The notes under the pieces: model-generated
Database searches by the model: none
Told to the model about the DNA's origin: nothing
What the model saw: only the letters and a program-made list of their open reading frames with translations
Shown here: positions 1-8,073 of the stretch, one piece after another
Layout: each line of letters opens with the position of its first letter
Numbering within the stretch: the first letter of the stretch is position 1
Assembly: GCF_030815985.1 (NCBI RefSeq)
Contig: NZ_JAUSXM010000001.1
Location: forward strand, 4,340,001-4,404,000
From: Paenibacillus sp. W2I17
GTDB lineage: Bacteria > Bacillota > Bacilli > Paenibacillales > Paenibacillaceae
Length of the DNA: 64,000 bases
Direction: 5' to 3'
Program-made: the position numbers and the translations under genes

Positions 1-237
1 AGTGTGCGGCATGCCTGGAAACGTATCAGACAACATTAATACCGAGCTGCCAATCTGCAAAGAAGCATGCATAATACGGTCTTTCGCTTCTGGCGGGATC
101 GGGTGATTCGGGTCAGATGGACCGTCGCCAAATGTTTGAAGCGCCAGCACTTCGGCTCCAAATGCCTTTTGATAAAATTCTACCGCTTCACGTCCATTAC
201 CGTCTGTTACCAGATACACATTCAAGCTGATCGACAT
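1..237 (-). CDS. VOC/PhnB-like protein, C-terminus outside window
   Basis: The 79 visible codons read MSISLNVYLVTDGNGREAVE and continue with FYQKAFGAEVLALQTFGDGP and an RIMHASLQIGSSVLMLSD stretch. This is the start of a glyoxalase/bleomycin-resistance (VOC) fold of the PhnB/YjdN group: a beta strand, a helix with the EFYQKAFGA signature, then the strand that carries the next metal-site His. PhnB-like proteins bind a metal, but their substrates are mostly unknown. The ATG is preceded by AAGGAGATG at about 245-254, which fixes the start. The gene runs off the left edge, so length and the remaining ligands cannot be judged. It stands alone here; the next gene upstream ends at 403 on the same strand. 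Confidence 0.82.
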   Translation of the reverse strand, partial: MSISLNVYLVTDGNGREAVEFYQKAFGAEVLALQTFGDGPSDPNHPIPPEAKDRIMHASLQIGSSVLMLSDTFPGMPHT

Positions 238-402
238 GCGTTCTTCATCTCCTTGGGCTCATGTAATTATACGATTCACGCCACTTGCGACATGAGTATA
301 TATGAACAGGTTGTCCTTTGACAAGCGTATATTTTCTCACTACTTCTGTTGGACCATTACACGATTAGGGTTACCAAATAATTTTTAATCCATCCCTCTC
401 CA

Positions 403-963
403 CTACTTCTTGCGCTTGCGTATATAATAGAGAACCGTGATCAGAACACCCGGAACCAGTGCTGCAAAACTGGCATAGATCAGGCACCATTTCAACAGGG
501 TAAATATCGGAGTGAGTTCAGCAAGCACAGGCGTACGTTCAGGATAACGATACATGATCAGGGATGCACCTATATTTTCAAGCATGTCCATAGCCCAACC
601 TAAGACCGGAATCAGATTCACCCAACGCCAGCGACTCTTTACCGGAAGCACGCGATAGAGTATCGATAACAGAACAACCAAGAGGGACAGATAGGCCAAG
701 GGCCATATGAGGTCAAATGTGAATCGTGCCTGAATATAGGCGCTTCGCCCTGCTTCACCATACTGCTCAGCCATCTGATAAAGATCATTTGCAGTGTACA
801 AAAAAGAGGTATCCGGGGACTGCCCACCACCTGTGGCTTCCTCCGACTTTGCCGCCTGCCAGGGCAGAATGAATGCAATAAAACAGGCAAAAACAACAAT
901 CGCAGCTACAACCCATTTCCAATTCACCCGCTGATAGAACCAACCTGACACTTTATTCAGCAC
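403..963 (-). CDS. four-TM integral membrane protein, function unknown
   Basis: The protein is about 186 aa if translation starts at the GTG at 961-963, which has GGAAAGGGG seven bases upstream. A longer reading from 1032 has no ribosome site and crosses a poly-T tract. Four hydrophobic segments are visible: near residues 15-33 (WVVAAIVVFACFIAFILPW), after a polar 60-residue extracellular-type loop at LIWPLAYLSLLVVLLSILY, a weaker one at WVNLIPVLGWAMDML, and a C-terminal one ending in a positively charged RKRKK tail. I do not recognise a named family. It lies 79 bases downstream of the small HTH-like gene at 1043-1270 on the same strand and may be cotranscribed with it. Confidence 0.72.
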   Translation of the reverse strand: MLNKVSGWFYQRVNWKWVVAAIVVFACFIAFILPWQAAKSEEATGGGQSPDTSFLYTANDLYQMAEQYGEAGRSAYIQARFTFDLIWPLAYLSLLVVLLSILYRVLPVKSRWRWVNLIPVLGWAMDMLENIGASLIMYRYPERTPVLAELTPIFTLLKWCLIYASFAALVPGVLITVLYYIRKRKK

Positions 964-1042
964 GTTCTGTCCCCTTTCCGATAAAAAAAAGACCACTCTC
1001 CCGAATCCTGTCGGTAAAATGGTTGTGTTCAATCCTATGAAG

Positions 1043-1270
1043 TTATCGAGCTTGAACGATGTTATCTATTTCACTTTTCAATAAGAGGTATCGGTGAACA
1101 CTTCTCATGATCGGGACCTTCGTTAGTTTGTTCTTGTCCACGTACAGTTTCATCTGGTCTTTGGTCAAACCAAGCAAACTTCCAGCTTCCGATACCGTCA
1201 ACACTACCTCTGGGTTCGTAGCATTAAACGTCCTCTTTACTTTCTGATTCCAGTCCTCGAATACCTGCAT
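1043..1270 (-). CDS. small helix-turn-helix (excisionase/MerR-like) DNA-binding protein
   Basis: A 75-residue protein. The segment VVLTVSEAGSLLGLTKDQMK resembles the first helix-turn-helix of MerR/excisionase-type winged helices, followed by a YVDKNKLTKVPIMRSVHRYL wing-like part and a final helix. The start ATG follows TAGGAG about 13 bases upstream, and an in-frame TGA lies just before it, so this start is forced. Its likely partner is the membrane protein encoded next on the same strand. No ligand-binding domain is present, so it is either a simple DNA-binding factor or an accessory protein. The function is unknown. Confidence 0.65.
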   Translation of the reverse strand: MQVFEDWNQKVKRTFNATNPEVVLTVSEAGSLLGLTKDQMKLYVDKNKLTKVPIMRSVHRYLLLKSEIDNIVQAR

Positions 1271-1395
1271 AGATCAGTGACATCTCCTATCCATAGCCAG
1301 TTATTATCAGGCTGAATATATCCAGTATACCACACTTGTGCTGCTCGTAACTTAATCCTTGCGCAGAACCATATTCTGATAGGCATATTTCCTGC

Positions 1396-1427
1396 TTGAC
1401 CCTGACGTTAACTCGAGGGTTTATACT
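1396..1427 (+). promoter_or_regulatory. MerR-type long-spacer promoter with overlapping dyad
   Basis: TTGACC (1396-1401) and TATACT (1422-1427) are separated by 20 bp. The spacer is filled by an imperfect dyad, ACCCTGACGTT / AACTCGAGGGT (1399-1420), with 8 of 11 positions symmetric. A spacer of 19-20 bp with a dyad centred between the boxes is the hallmark of promoters activated by DNA-distorting MerR regulators. The MerR gene at 2340 is the second gene of the transcript, so autoregulation is inferred. Confidence 0.72.
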
Positions 1428-1447
1428 GACTACAGGAGGGGATTAGC

Positions 1448-2323
1448 ATGAGTATGTCACCTGAACATGTAACCAAGAAACGACGCAGCAGTGGAATTTC
1501 CATTATTGGAATGAGTTGGTTAACGATGACATTGGGTTTGTTTTTTGCTACACTCGCAGGGGAGCTTGTCGGCACTATTGGTGCTGCTGATTGGATGGTT
1601 CATCTCACCCAAGCTGTTGTCATTATTAGTATCGTCTTACCCGTATTATTCGTCATTCGAAGACACTTCCATATGAAGTCCGTTCTTCTTCCTCTGACAG
1701 GAAAAAGCATAATTCACTTGCTCTCTGGCGCATTATTTGCCACTTCTCTGGCCTTCATCGGGTTAGCGATAGCTAGTATGAACAACTGGATTACGATTAC
1801 GGAGTGGCACTTCTCAGCCGAGTTCTTGCTTGCTGTCGTACTTAATAGTTGTATTGCTTTCTTGTATGAAGCTTTGCCAGAGGAACTATCCATGCGAGGC
1901 ATGGTCTATGATGGATTACGCTTCAGACTGCGACTTCCTGTTTTTTTCGCTTATGTAACTCAAATCATACTCTTTCTGCTGGTTCCGATGAGTGTCAGCC
2001 TATTGCAAGAGCTCGTCGGTATGGATGCCGGAAACCGGATAACCTTGGATTATATGATCCTGCTCTTGACCTATGGTATTACGTTACAGCTTCTGCGGAG
2101 TTTGACCGGATCTTTATGGGCCTCCATCGGATTTCATATCGCTTACCTGGAAGTAGCCCGATTCGTTGTTGTGCCAGGTGATAGACCGGCATTGTTAAAC
2201 TATACCGCGCAAGATAACGGGTTGGCCGAAATATTTATTTTGTATATGATGATAATCTTCGTCGGTGGGATCATTCTGGCGGCGCTCAATGCATGGCGCT
2301 GGTGGAGAATACATAAATCATGA
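1448..2323 (+). CDS. CPBP family intramembrane glutamic endopeptidase
   Basis: A 291-aa polytopic membrane protein with about seven or eight hydrophobic segments. It carries the CPBP (Abi/CAAX protease-like) motifs: EELSMR, with the Glu pair at residues 145-146 and Arg150 (the EExxxR motif), and SIGFHIAY with His230 as the second-motif histidine. Family members cleave within membranes or act in bacteriocin self-immunity and envelope regulation. GGAGGGG lies at 1435-1441 ahead of the ATG. It is followed after 16 bases by a MerR regulator in the same direction and driven by a MerR-type promoter, so its expression is probably induced by the ligand of that regulator. The substrate is unknown. Confidence 0.85.
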   Translation: MSMSPEHVTKKRRSSGISIIGMSWLTMTLGLFFATLAGELVGTIGAADWMVHLTQAVVIISIVLPVLFVIRRHFHMKSVLLPLTGKSIIHLLSGALFATSLAFIGLAIASMNNWITITEWHFSAEFLLAVVLNSCIAFLYEALPEELSMRGMVYDGLRFRLRLPVFFAYVTQIILFLLVPMSVSLLQELVGMDAGNRITLDYMILLLTYGITLQLLRSLTGSLWASIGFHIAYLEVARFVVVPGDRPALLNYTAQDNGLAEIFILYMMIIFVGGIILAALNAWRWWRIHKS

Positions 2324-2339
2324 GGGAGGGATCTGCCTG

Positions 2340-3101
2340 TTGTATACCGTTGGACAACTATCCAAACATACCGGAGTATCCATCCGAACACTTCATTATT
2401 ATGAAAAGCTGGGTTTACTGCGACCGGCCCGTAATGAGAACAATCAGTATCGCTTATATGGTGAAAAGGATATTTTACGGCTTCAGCAGATTACCATTCT
2501 GAAGAAAATGCATTTTAAATTGAATGAGATTGGAGAATTCCTCGATCAGGATGCTGCTCGCTCTGAACCAGAGAGTACCCTCACTTTATGGAATAATACG
2601 TTGGAACAACAACTGGCCGTCGTTAAGGAACAGCAGGAGAAATTAAGCAAGGTCGAGCATCTTCTTTTTTCAACCCTATATGCCATCAGAGCCTCCGGTA
2701 CAATCAGTCTGGATGAGATGTTGGGTTTCATCCGTGAACTGGATCAACCTCCGGGCAGGTTCCGTCAAGATGTTTTTACACCTGAAGAAATGGAATCGTT
2801 ACCTCTGAATAATCAGAGCGATTCATTATCAATGGAATGGGCTGATATTCTTAAAGATATTCATACATGCAAGATGGAACCTCCGGATTCCGAAGCCTCA
2901 CGTTTACTGGCCCTCCGAATCTCTGATTATGCTGAAAGGACTTTTCAAGGGAATGCAGAATTGGCAGAAAAATATTGGGATTATATCACCCCAGCGGATG
3001 ATCAGTCAGCTCGTGTATATGGTATGACAACGGATACCATGCGTTACATCGAAATGATCCTGGACCGATGGACAGTCCAGAATCCTGATGATCAACAATA
3101 A
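2340..3101 (+). CDS. MerR family transcriptional regulator
   Basis: Starts at a TTG (2340-2342) nine bases after GAGGGAGGG; the reading YTVGQLSKHTGVSIRTLHYY begins the canonical MerR winged helix at residue 2. The HTH plus wing (to about residue 70, ending in ILRLQQITIL) is followed by a long dimerisation helix rich in Glu/Gln and then a 130-residue effector domain, with an EWADILKDI and YWDYITPADDQSARVYG stretch reminiscent of TipAS-like ligand domains. At 253 aa it has the length of multidrug-binding MerR proteins. It lies directly behind the CPBP protease gene and most likely controls both genes from the promoter at 1396-1427. The effector is not deducible. Confidence 0.88.
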   Translation: MYTVGQLSKHTGVSIRTLHYYEKLGLLRPARNENNQYRLYGEKDILRLQQITILKKMHFKLNEIGEFLDQDAARSEPESTLTLWNNTLEQQLAVVKEQQEKLSKVEHLLFSTLYAIRASGTISLDEMLGFIRELDQPPGRFRQDVFTPEEMESLPLNNQSDSLSMEWADILKDIHTCKMEPPDSEASRLLALRISDYAERTFQGNAELAEKYWDYITPADDQSARVYGMTTDTMRYIEMILDRWTVQNPDDQQ

Positions 3102-3124
3102 GAGCCACTTCGAAAAGTGGCCCT
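3101..3124. terminator. bidirectional hairpin between convergent genes
   Basis: AGAGCCACTT / AAGTGGCCCT forms a 10-bp stem (one wobble) with a short TCGA-like loop, starting at the MerR stop codon and lying 36 bases beyond the stop of the convergent isomerase gene. The U tract is weak on both sides. Confidence 0.6.
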
Positions 3125-3159
3125 TGATCCATTCCCTCGTTATGCTTCGTTGTGTTTCG

Positions 3160-4032
3160 TTACGCCTCTTCCCAGAAGCGGCGCAGGTTGTCCATGGCGA
3201 TTTTGGATGCGGATTTACACTCCTCCATGCCTTCGAACTCCACCGTAATGTTGCCATCATAGCCGGAGTCTTTGATCAACTTTACAATTTTGCGGATCGG
3301 AATGTCCCCTTGTCCAACGATCGCTCCTCGCAGGAAGTTACCGTAGGCTGTCGTAAACCATTCACCCTCACCCGGATGCTCATCATAAGGACGGAAGTAG
3401 AAATCTTTGAAGTGGACCAGAGAAGCGTACGGCAGATTTTTCATGACGCCGATGATCGGATTCTCATCCACACACATGAAGTTGCCAATATCGAGTGTTG
3501 TTTTGAAGTTCGGACGATCTACAGCATGCAGGACACGCTGCACCCGGTCACTCGCCTGCACGCTGAAGCCGTGATTCTCAATGGTTGTCGTGATGCCAAA
3601 CTGTGCGGCATAGTCCGCAATAATCTGGCTTCCCCGCACCATCAGCGGCAGATGTTCCTCGAACCAGGTGATGGTCATCTTCTCCTTTGGCAGGGTAAAC
3701 GCCGTGACGTCATGACGCATATGTTTTACACCCATCCGGTGTACGACATCCACATGTCCTTTGACCCGAGCCATCTCTTCTGCAAACGCCTCTTCCGTCT
3801 CCTGCACGAAATTCGCTGGCATCGAGTAGTTGGACAGTTCAATACCCGCAGTCGCTGCCCGTTCCCGAATCGCATCCGCCAGATCGTGATTATCCTCCAC
3901 GGTATAACCGTAAGGCACCATCTCCATATGCTCGCCGCCGTTCGCCGCAATCCAGTCGATCACATCCAGCACCGTCATCTCACCCGAATTCAAATCGTTC
4001 AACAAACTATACGTGCTCAGGCCCACTTTCAT
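3160..4032 (-). CDS. sugar phosphate isomerase/epimerase family protein (xylose isomerase-like TIM barrel)
   Basis: A 290-aa AP endonuclease-2/xylose-isomerase-like barrel. It begins MKVGLSTYSL and contains the family sequence TTIENHGFSVQ (metal-ligand Glu), TTLDIGNFMCVDENP (ligand Asp), VHFKDFYFRP (ligand His) and the final YDGNITVEFEGMEE Glu. It is clearly paralogous to the protein at 20396-21262: both begin MKVGLSTYSL and end in a nearly identical EFEGMEE/DCK..A..IAMDN block. Likely role: isomerisation or epimerisation of a free or keto sugar released by the neighbouring glycosidases; the substrate is unknown. It starts 12 bases after the preceding isomerase gene and is the last gene of the run from 10383. 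Confidence 0.88.
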   Translation of the reverse strand: MKVGLSTYSLLNDLNSGEMTVLDVIDWIAANGGEHMEMVPYGYTVEDNHDLADAIRERAATAGIELSNYSMPANFVQETEEAFAEEMARVKGHVDVVHRMGVKHMRHDVTAFTLPKEKMTITWFEEHLPLMVRGSQIIADYAAQFGITTTIENHGFSVQASDRVQRVLHAVDRPNFKTTLDIGNFMCVDENPIIGVMKNLPYASLVHFKDFYFRPYDEHPGEGEWFTTAYGNFLRGAIVGQGDIPIRKIVKLIKDSGYDGNITVEFEGMEECKSASKIAMDNLRRFWEEA

Positions 4033-4044
4033 CTGCTCAGCTCC

Positions 4045-4920
4045 CTATCGATATTGTTGAATAAATTGAACTGCCTTGCGAATGTCCTGCTCCGGCTGAT
4101 GCCCAACCTCACGTTCAATCGTCAGATAACCGGTGTAACCAATCTCCTGAAGCGCTGCAAAGTATCCGTCAAAATCAACGCCACCCTCGCCCAGCGGCAC
4201 CTCACGGAAGAAAGTCCCGGAAGAGACCATCTCGGCAATCTTATCGTGATCCATAGGGGCATAACCGACCGCTCCGTATACGTCTCGTGGGTCAACTTCC
4301 TTCAGCCGCACACCATCCTTCACATGGGTATGTACGATGTAATCCTTGAGCAGATGAACGCCCCGCGCCGGATCATCTCCGGTCACCATTACCATATTCG
4401 CCGGGTCAAAATTCACCGATACTCCGTTGGTGGACAGTGTATCCAGGAATCCTTTCAAATCAGCAGCCGTTTCCGGTCCTGTCTCAATGGCAAAGTATGC
4501 ACCAACACTTTTCGCGTATTGACCCAGTTCCTCACAAGCAGCGTGCAGCGTAGCGTAGACCTCCGATGAAGGGTCATGTGGAACAATGCCGATATGTGTG
4601 GTGACGATGTTGGTACCCAGATCGAGGGCCAGATCCACGATCCGCTTCGACTTCTCCACTTTCCACGGATTATCTTCCTTGACCTGAAACCCATGTCCGC
4701 CCAGGTCACCGACCAATGCTGAAATGTCGAGACCTAGCGAATCGATGTAACTCTTCAACTCCTTACGCGCCGCAGGCGACAAATTTTCAGGGTCCATCTC
4801 TCCCTTGACGGCATAGATCTGCACACCTTCTGCACCTACGTCTTTGGCTTTGTTCAACCCTTCCCGTACGCCTACACCAAAGCTATCCACGATGACACCG
4901 ATCTTATTCGTTAATTTCAT
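4045..4920 (-). CDS. sugar phosphate isomerase/epimerase family protein
   Basis: A 291-aa TIM-barrel protein of the same superfamily but only distantly related to its neighbour. Visible family elements are IGVIVDSFGVGVREGL at the N-terminus, IVTTHIGIVP (His), YFAIETGPE (ligand Glu), VNFDPANMVMVTGDDP (ligand Asp), HTHVKDGVRL (ligand His) and LTIEREVG near the end (Glu). The retained ligands suggest an active, metal-dependent isomerase/epimerase. AGGAGGT ends 2-3 bases from the ATG. It lies 18 bases after the alpha-mannosidase stop codon and is followed by a second isomerase, so the two probably work on sugars released by that enzyme. Confidence 0.87.
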   Translation of the reverse strand: MKLTNKIGVIVDSFGVGVREGLNKAKDVGAEGVQIYAVKGEMDPENLSPAARKELKSYIDSLGLDISALVGDLGGHGFQVKEDNPWKVEKSKRIVDLALDLGTNIVTTHIGIVPHDPSSEVYATLHAACEELGQYAKSVGAYFAIETGPETAADLKGFLDTLSTNGVSVNFDPANMVMVTGDDPARGVHLLKDYIVHTHVKDGVRLKEVDPRDVYGAVGYAPMDHDKIAEMVSSGTFFREVPLGEGGVDFDGYFAALQEIGYTGYLTIEREVGHQPEQDIRKAVQFIQQYR

Positions 4921-4938
4921 CTCATACCTCCTGAAAAT

Positions 4939-7900
4939 TTACGTATTTGGATTCACTGGAACAAGCTTCACCGATTTAATCTCATAAGGCTTGAATGTCA
5001 GTTCGAATGCCCCGTTTGGACAAACAAACGGATGGATCTCATCCTCCAGCAGATTAATGATGGACGCTTTGATTTCCTTTTCAGCCCACTGAACCTGCAC
5101 CGTTTCCCGACCCCCTGATGATTCGTAGAAACGCAGCACCGTTCCCGAGCCATCTTCCGCAGCCTTAATGGCATCCAGAATGACATGCTCACTGTGGAAC
5201 CGAACCCAAGCATGTTCAGCTGGCAAGTGACCCGAAGATGGACTCGCAGCAACAACCTCCACCGGATGATTCAGCTCCATCGCCCGGCGAACGACGGCAG
5301 CTTGTCGCCAATCGCCCTGGTGGGGCAGGATCGAATACGTGAATTCATGATCGCCCTGATCGGCATGTTCATCTGGCCATTTTGGGGCACGAAGCAGGGA
5401 CAGGCGGATCGTCCGATCCTTGATGTCATACCCGTACTTGCAATCATTCAGTAAACTCACACCGCTGTTTCCCTCCGAGATATCCGCCCAACGATGCCCG
5501 CAGACCTCGAACTGCGCCTGCTCCCAACTGGTGTTGTTATGGGTTGGACGCTCCAACGCTCCAAACGGGATTTCATAGGCTGCTTTGGCTGCCACCAGAT
5601 CCACCGGAAATGCCACCTTGAGCAGCTTATGACTCTCATTCCATTTCACTTTTGTATGGAAATCAACACGCCGCTGGTAACGATGCAAAATGATATCCTG
5701 ACTGATCTCCGATTGATTCAGCTTCCAGACAAAACGCAGTACATCTCGCGTAGCCCCGTGCTGTACAACCTCTCTGGAGATCAGCTGCACCGCACCTGCC
5801 CGCTGGGATTCAAATCGTGGATCGATATCCCAAGCATCCCAGTACGTCGGTTTGTCGTGGAAAAACTGCCACTCATTCGCCCGATCACCGGGCTTCAGCC
5901 AGTCGCGTCCTACCGTTTTGTCATACCATCGAGTGATCTCCCCCAAATCATTGAACTCAAGCGTGTAAAATTCGGTTTCCCACGTGGAAGGGAAGGATTT
6001 TTCTTCCCTTACTGGAAGGATAACATCCGATGCGTCGCGCAGCCATATGGTTGTATACCCAAAAGCAGGAATCGATGGAACATGCACAAGCAACGTATAC
6101 TTGTCTTCCTTTTGTTCGAGATCACAGATCAGTCGGTTCCCTTGACGATCGAATGCTGCCATTCTGGCGAGGTGAGCATCCCCTGTAATGGTGATATTTT
6201 CCCCACGTTCCCAGCCGAGGCTGTTAAATATAATGTAGGGGAGACCATCCACTTCACCTGTTGCAATGTTCTCCGCAAGGTTAGTCAGCGTTTCCCGCAG
6301 TGCGGATGTACCTAATGCAAATACCTTCGTGTACTCCTCGGTAGACGTTACGTATACTTCAGGAATCGACGTTCCCGGAATAATGTCATGGAATTGGTTG
6401 AGCATGATCAGCTTCCAGCCTTCATCCAGGTCATTCTTCGTGTGCGCGCCGTAAGAAGCCCCGGCAAATTGCCCCCAGATTTCCGCTTCCCGATATAATA
6501 CCTCTGCCTTACGGTTGCTACGTTTGTTCCTTGCATGGGTCGTATAGGTTCCGCGATGCAGTTCCAGGTACAGGTCCCCGTGCCACTTTGGCAACGTCGG
6601 CTTATTTAATGATATATCTTCAAAAAAAGCTCCTGCTGTGCTGAATTTGCTGATCGGCTGTCCCACCATCAAGTGGGATCGCTCCGCAAACTCCACCATC
6701 TCATTCGTCACGCCGCCACCACCATCGCCATGTCCGTAAAGCAACATTTGCTCAGGGTGCACATCCTTTTGTTTATATGATTGCCAATGTTCATCCACAT
6801 CTTTGGGCCGTGTATGCTCATTCACCCCATGATTCAGATAAGCGAGTACGGAAGTACCATCAATGCCTACCCAGTCAAAGAGGTCATACGGAAACGCATT
6901 GGTATCATTCCAATTCAGCTTCGTGGTCATAAAATAAGGAATATCCGCAAGCTTCAGCATCTGCGGCAAGGAAGCACAGTAGCCAAAGGTATCCGGCAGC
7001 CACTCGATGTTGGAGCGTTTGCCAAACTCGGCCTGATAGAAGTTCTGTCCATACAGAATCTGCCGAACTAACGACTCGCCACTCGGAATATTCAGATCCG
7101 GCTCGACCCACATGCCTCCAACCAATTCCCAGCGTCCTTCAGCAATGCGGGCTTTAACTCGCTCGTACAACTCCGGGTAATGATCCTTCACGAAGGCATA
7201 CAACTGCGGCTGGCTCTGGGAATACACAAAATCCGGGTACGTGTCCATCAAGGTACACATGGTCGAGAACGTGCGACTGGACTTGCGAATCGTCTCACGT
7301 ACAGGCCACAGCCAGGCTATATCAATGTGGGATTGTCCAACCAGATGCATGAAGCCACTTCGATATTCCTCCGGGTCTTCCTGCTGTACCGACTGTGCTA
7401 ATGCATATTCGAAGTTCTGTATCCAGGCTGCATCACTCCAGCGTTCCGGGTCATTGTACATGTTATCCATCACCTGATGAATAGCCTGAACAATTGCCAT
7501 CCGCTTGGGCTCCTTCTCGTTATATGCCCGGAGCGACTCAGCGAGTACCGTAACGCTGTACATCAGGCTCTGGAGTGGCTGGTTAACATGAACCAATGCT
7601 GCTCGAATGCCCCGAATGGGCGGCTGAATAACAGCTTGTCGGTTGAGTGGATCATGCGGCTCTGGAATCGGATCGTAGAGTTCAATCTCCAACTGCGGCG
7701 TATTCCCTACCCGACTCCTCGGAAGGGGTACGAACCCGTGATTCCGATCCAGTCCATGATAAGGCATGTCGTTCACCTTCAGCAGCCCTTCTCCTCCAGC
7801 CTCGAAGATCAGCCCAACAGCCTGATCTTGCCATTCCGCCGGAATTTCCACACGTTTGCTCAGAAAATATGTCGTGCCGTGTACGCTGTTCAGCGGATTC

Positions 7901-8073
7901 AAGCTTTGCATGGCCTTGTTTGCCTGCTCATCTTCATTTTCATGTGCGTGCTCATACTCGTATTCCCCTGGCCGAATGTATCTGGCTCTCTGCATCTCCC
8001 ACGCTGGAAGCTCGATCGTATCCAGCCATTGCTGCTGTTTCAGATCTTCGATGAATCGCTGAATTCGAATCAT
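4939..8073 (-). CDS. alpha-mannosidase, GH38
   Basis: About 1044 aa from the ATG at 8071-8073, which has a G-rich GGTGGGGGTGGAGGT directly upstream. The GH38 catalytic domain is intact: HIDIAWLWP carries zinc ligands His249 and Asp251, and WLPDTFGY carries the probable nucleophile Asp361, followed by the alpha-mannosidase middle domain (WKLIMLNQFHDIIPGTS) and C-terminal beta domains. No signal peptide is present, so it acts in the cytoplasm on imported oligosaccharides. An acidic low-complexity stretch, EYEYEHAHENEDEQ, sits near residue 35. The start overlaps the upstream GH3 stop as ATGA, indicating translational coupling. It is a distant paralogue of the enzyme at 45809-48982. Confidence 0.95.
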   Translation of the reverse strand: MIRIQRFIEDLKQQQWLDTIELPAWEMQRARYIRPGEYEYEHAHENEDEQANKAMQSLNPLNSVHGTTYFLSKRVEIPAEWQDQAVGLIFEAGGEGLLKVNDMPYHGLDRNHGFVPLPRSRVGNTPQLEIELYDPIPEPHDPLNRQAVIQPPIRGIRAALVHVNQPLQSLMYSVTVLAESLRAYNEKEPKRMAIVQAIHQVMDNMYNDPERWSDAAWIQNFEYALAQSVQQEDPEEYRSGFMHLVGQSHIDIAWLWPVRETIRKSSRTFSTMCTLMDTYPDFVYSQSQPQLYAFVKDHYPELYERVKARIAEGRWELVGGMWVEPDLNIPSGESLVRQILYGQNFYQAEFGKRSNIEWLPDTFGYCASLPQMLKLADIPYFMTTKLNWNDTNAFPYDLFDWVGIDGTSVLAYLNHGVNEHTRPKDVDEHWQSYKQKDVHPEQMLLYGHGDGGGGVTNEMVEFAERSHLMVGQPISKFSTAGAFFEDISLNKPTLPKWHGDLYLELHRGTYTTHARNKRSNRKAEVLYREAEIWGQFAGASYGAHTKNDLDEGWKLIMLNQFHDIIPGTSIPEVYVTSTEEYTKVFALGTSALRETLTNLAENIATGEVDGLPYIIFNSLGWERGENITITGDAHLARMAAFDRQGNRLICDLEQKEDKYTLLVHVPSIPAFGYTTIWLRDASDVILPVREEKSFPSTWETEFYTLEFNDLGEITRWYDKTVGRDWLKPGDRANEWQFFHDKPTYWDAWDIDPRFESQRAGAVQLISREVVQHGATRDVLRFVWKLNQSEISQDIILHRYQRRVDFHTKVKWNESHKLLKVAFPVDLVAAKAAYEIPFGALERPTHNNTSWEQAQFEVCGHRWADISEGNSGVSLLNDCKYGYDIKDRTIRLSLLRAPKWPDEHADQGDHEFTYSILPHQGDWRQAAVVRRAMELNHPVEVVAASPSSGHLPAEHAWVRFHSEHVILDAIKAAEDGSGTVLRFYESSGGRETVQVQWAEKEIKASIINLLEDEIHPFVCPNGAFELTFKPYEIKSVKLVPVNPNT

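Noticed and set aside
964..1032. Extended N-terminus of the membrane protein at 403-963
   Set aside because: No ribosome site before the upstream start, a poly-T tract in between, and a well-placed GTG with GGAAAGGGG.
3088..4569. Long plus-strand open frame (493 codons) opposite the two isomerase genes
   Set aside because: It is an antisense shadow of well-supported conserved genes, has no ribosome site and encodes a low-similarity His/Arg-rich sequence.
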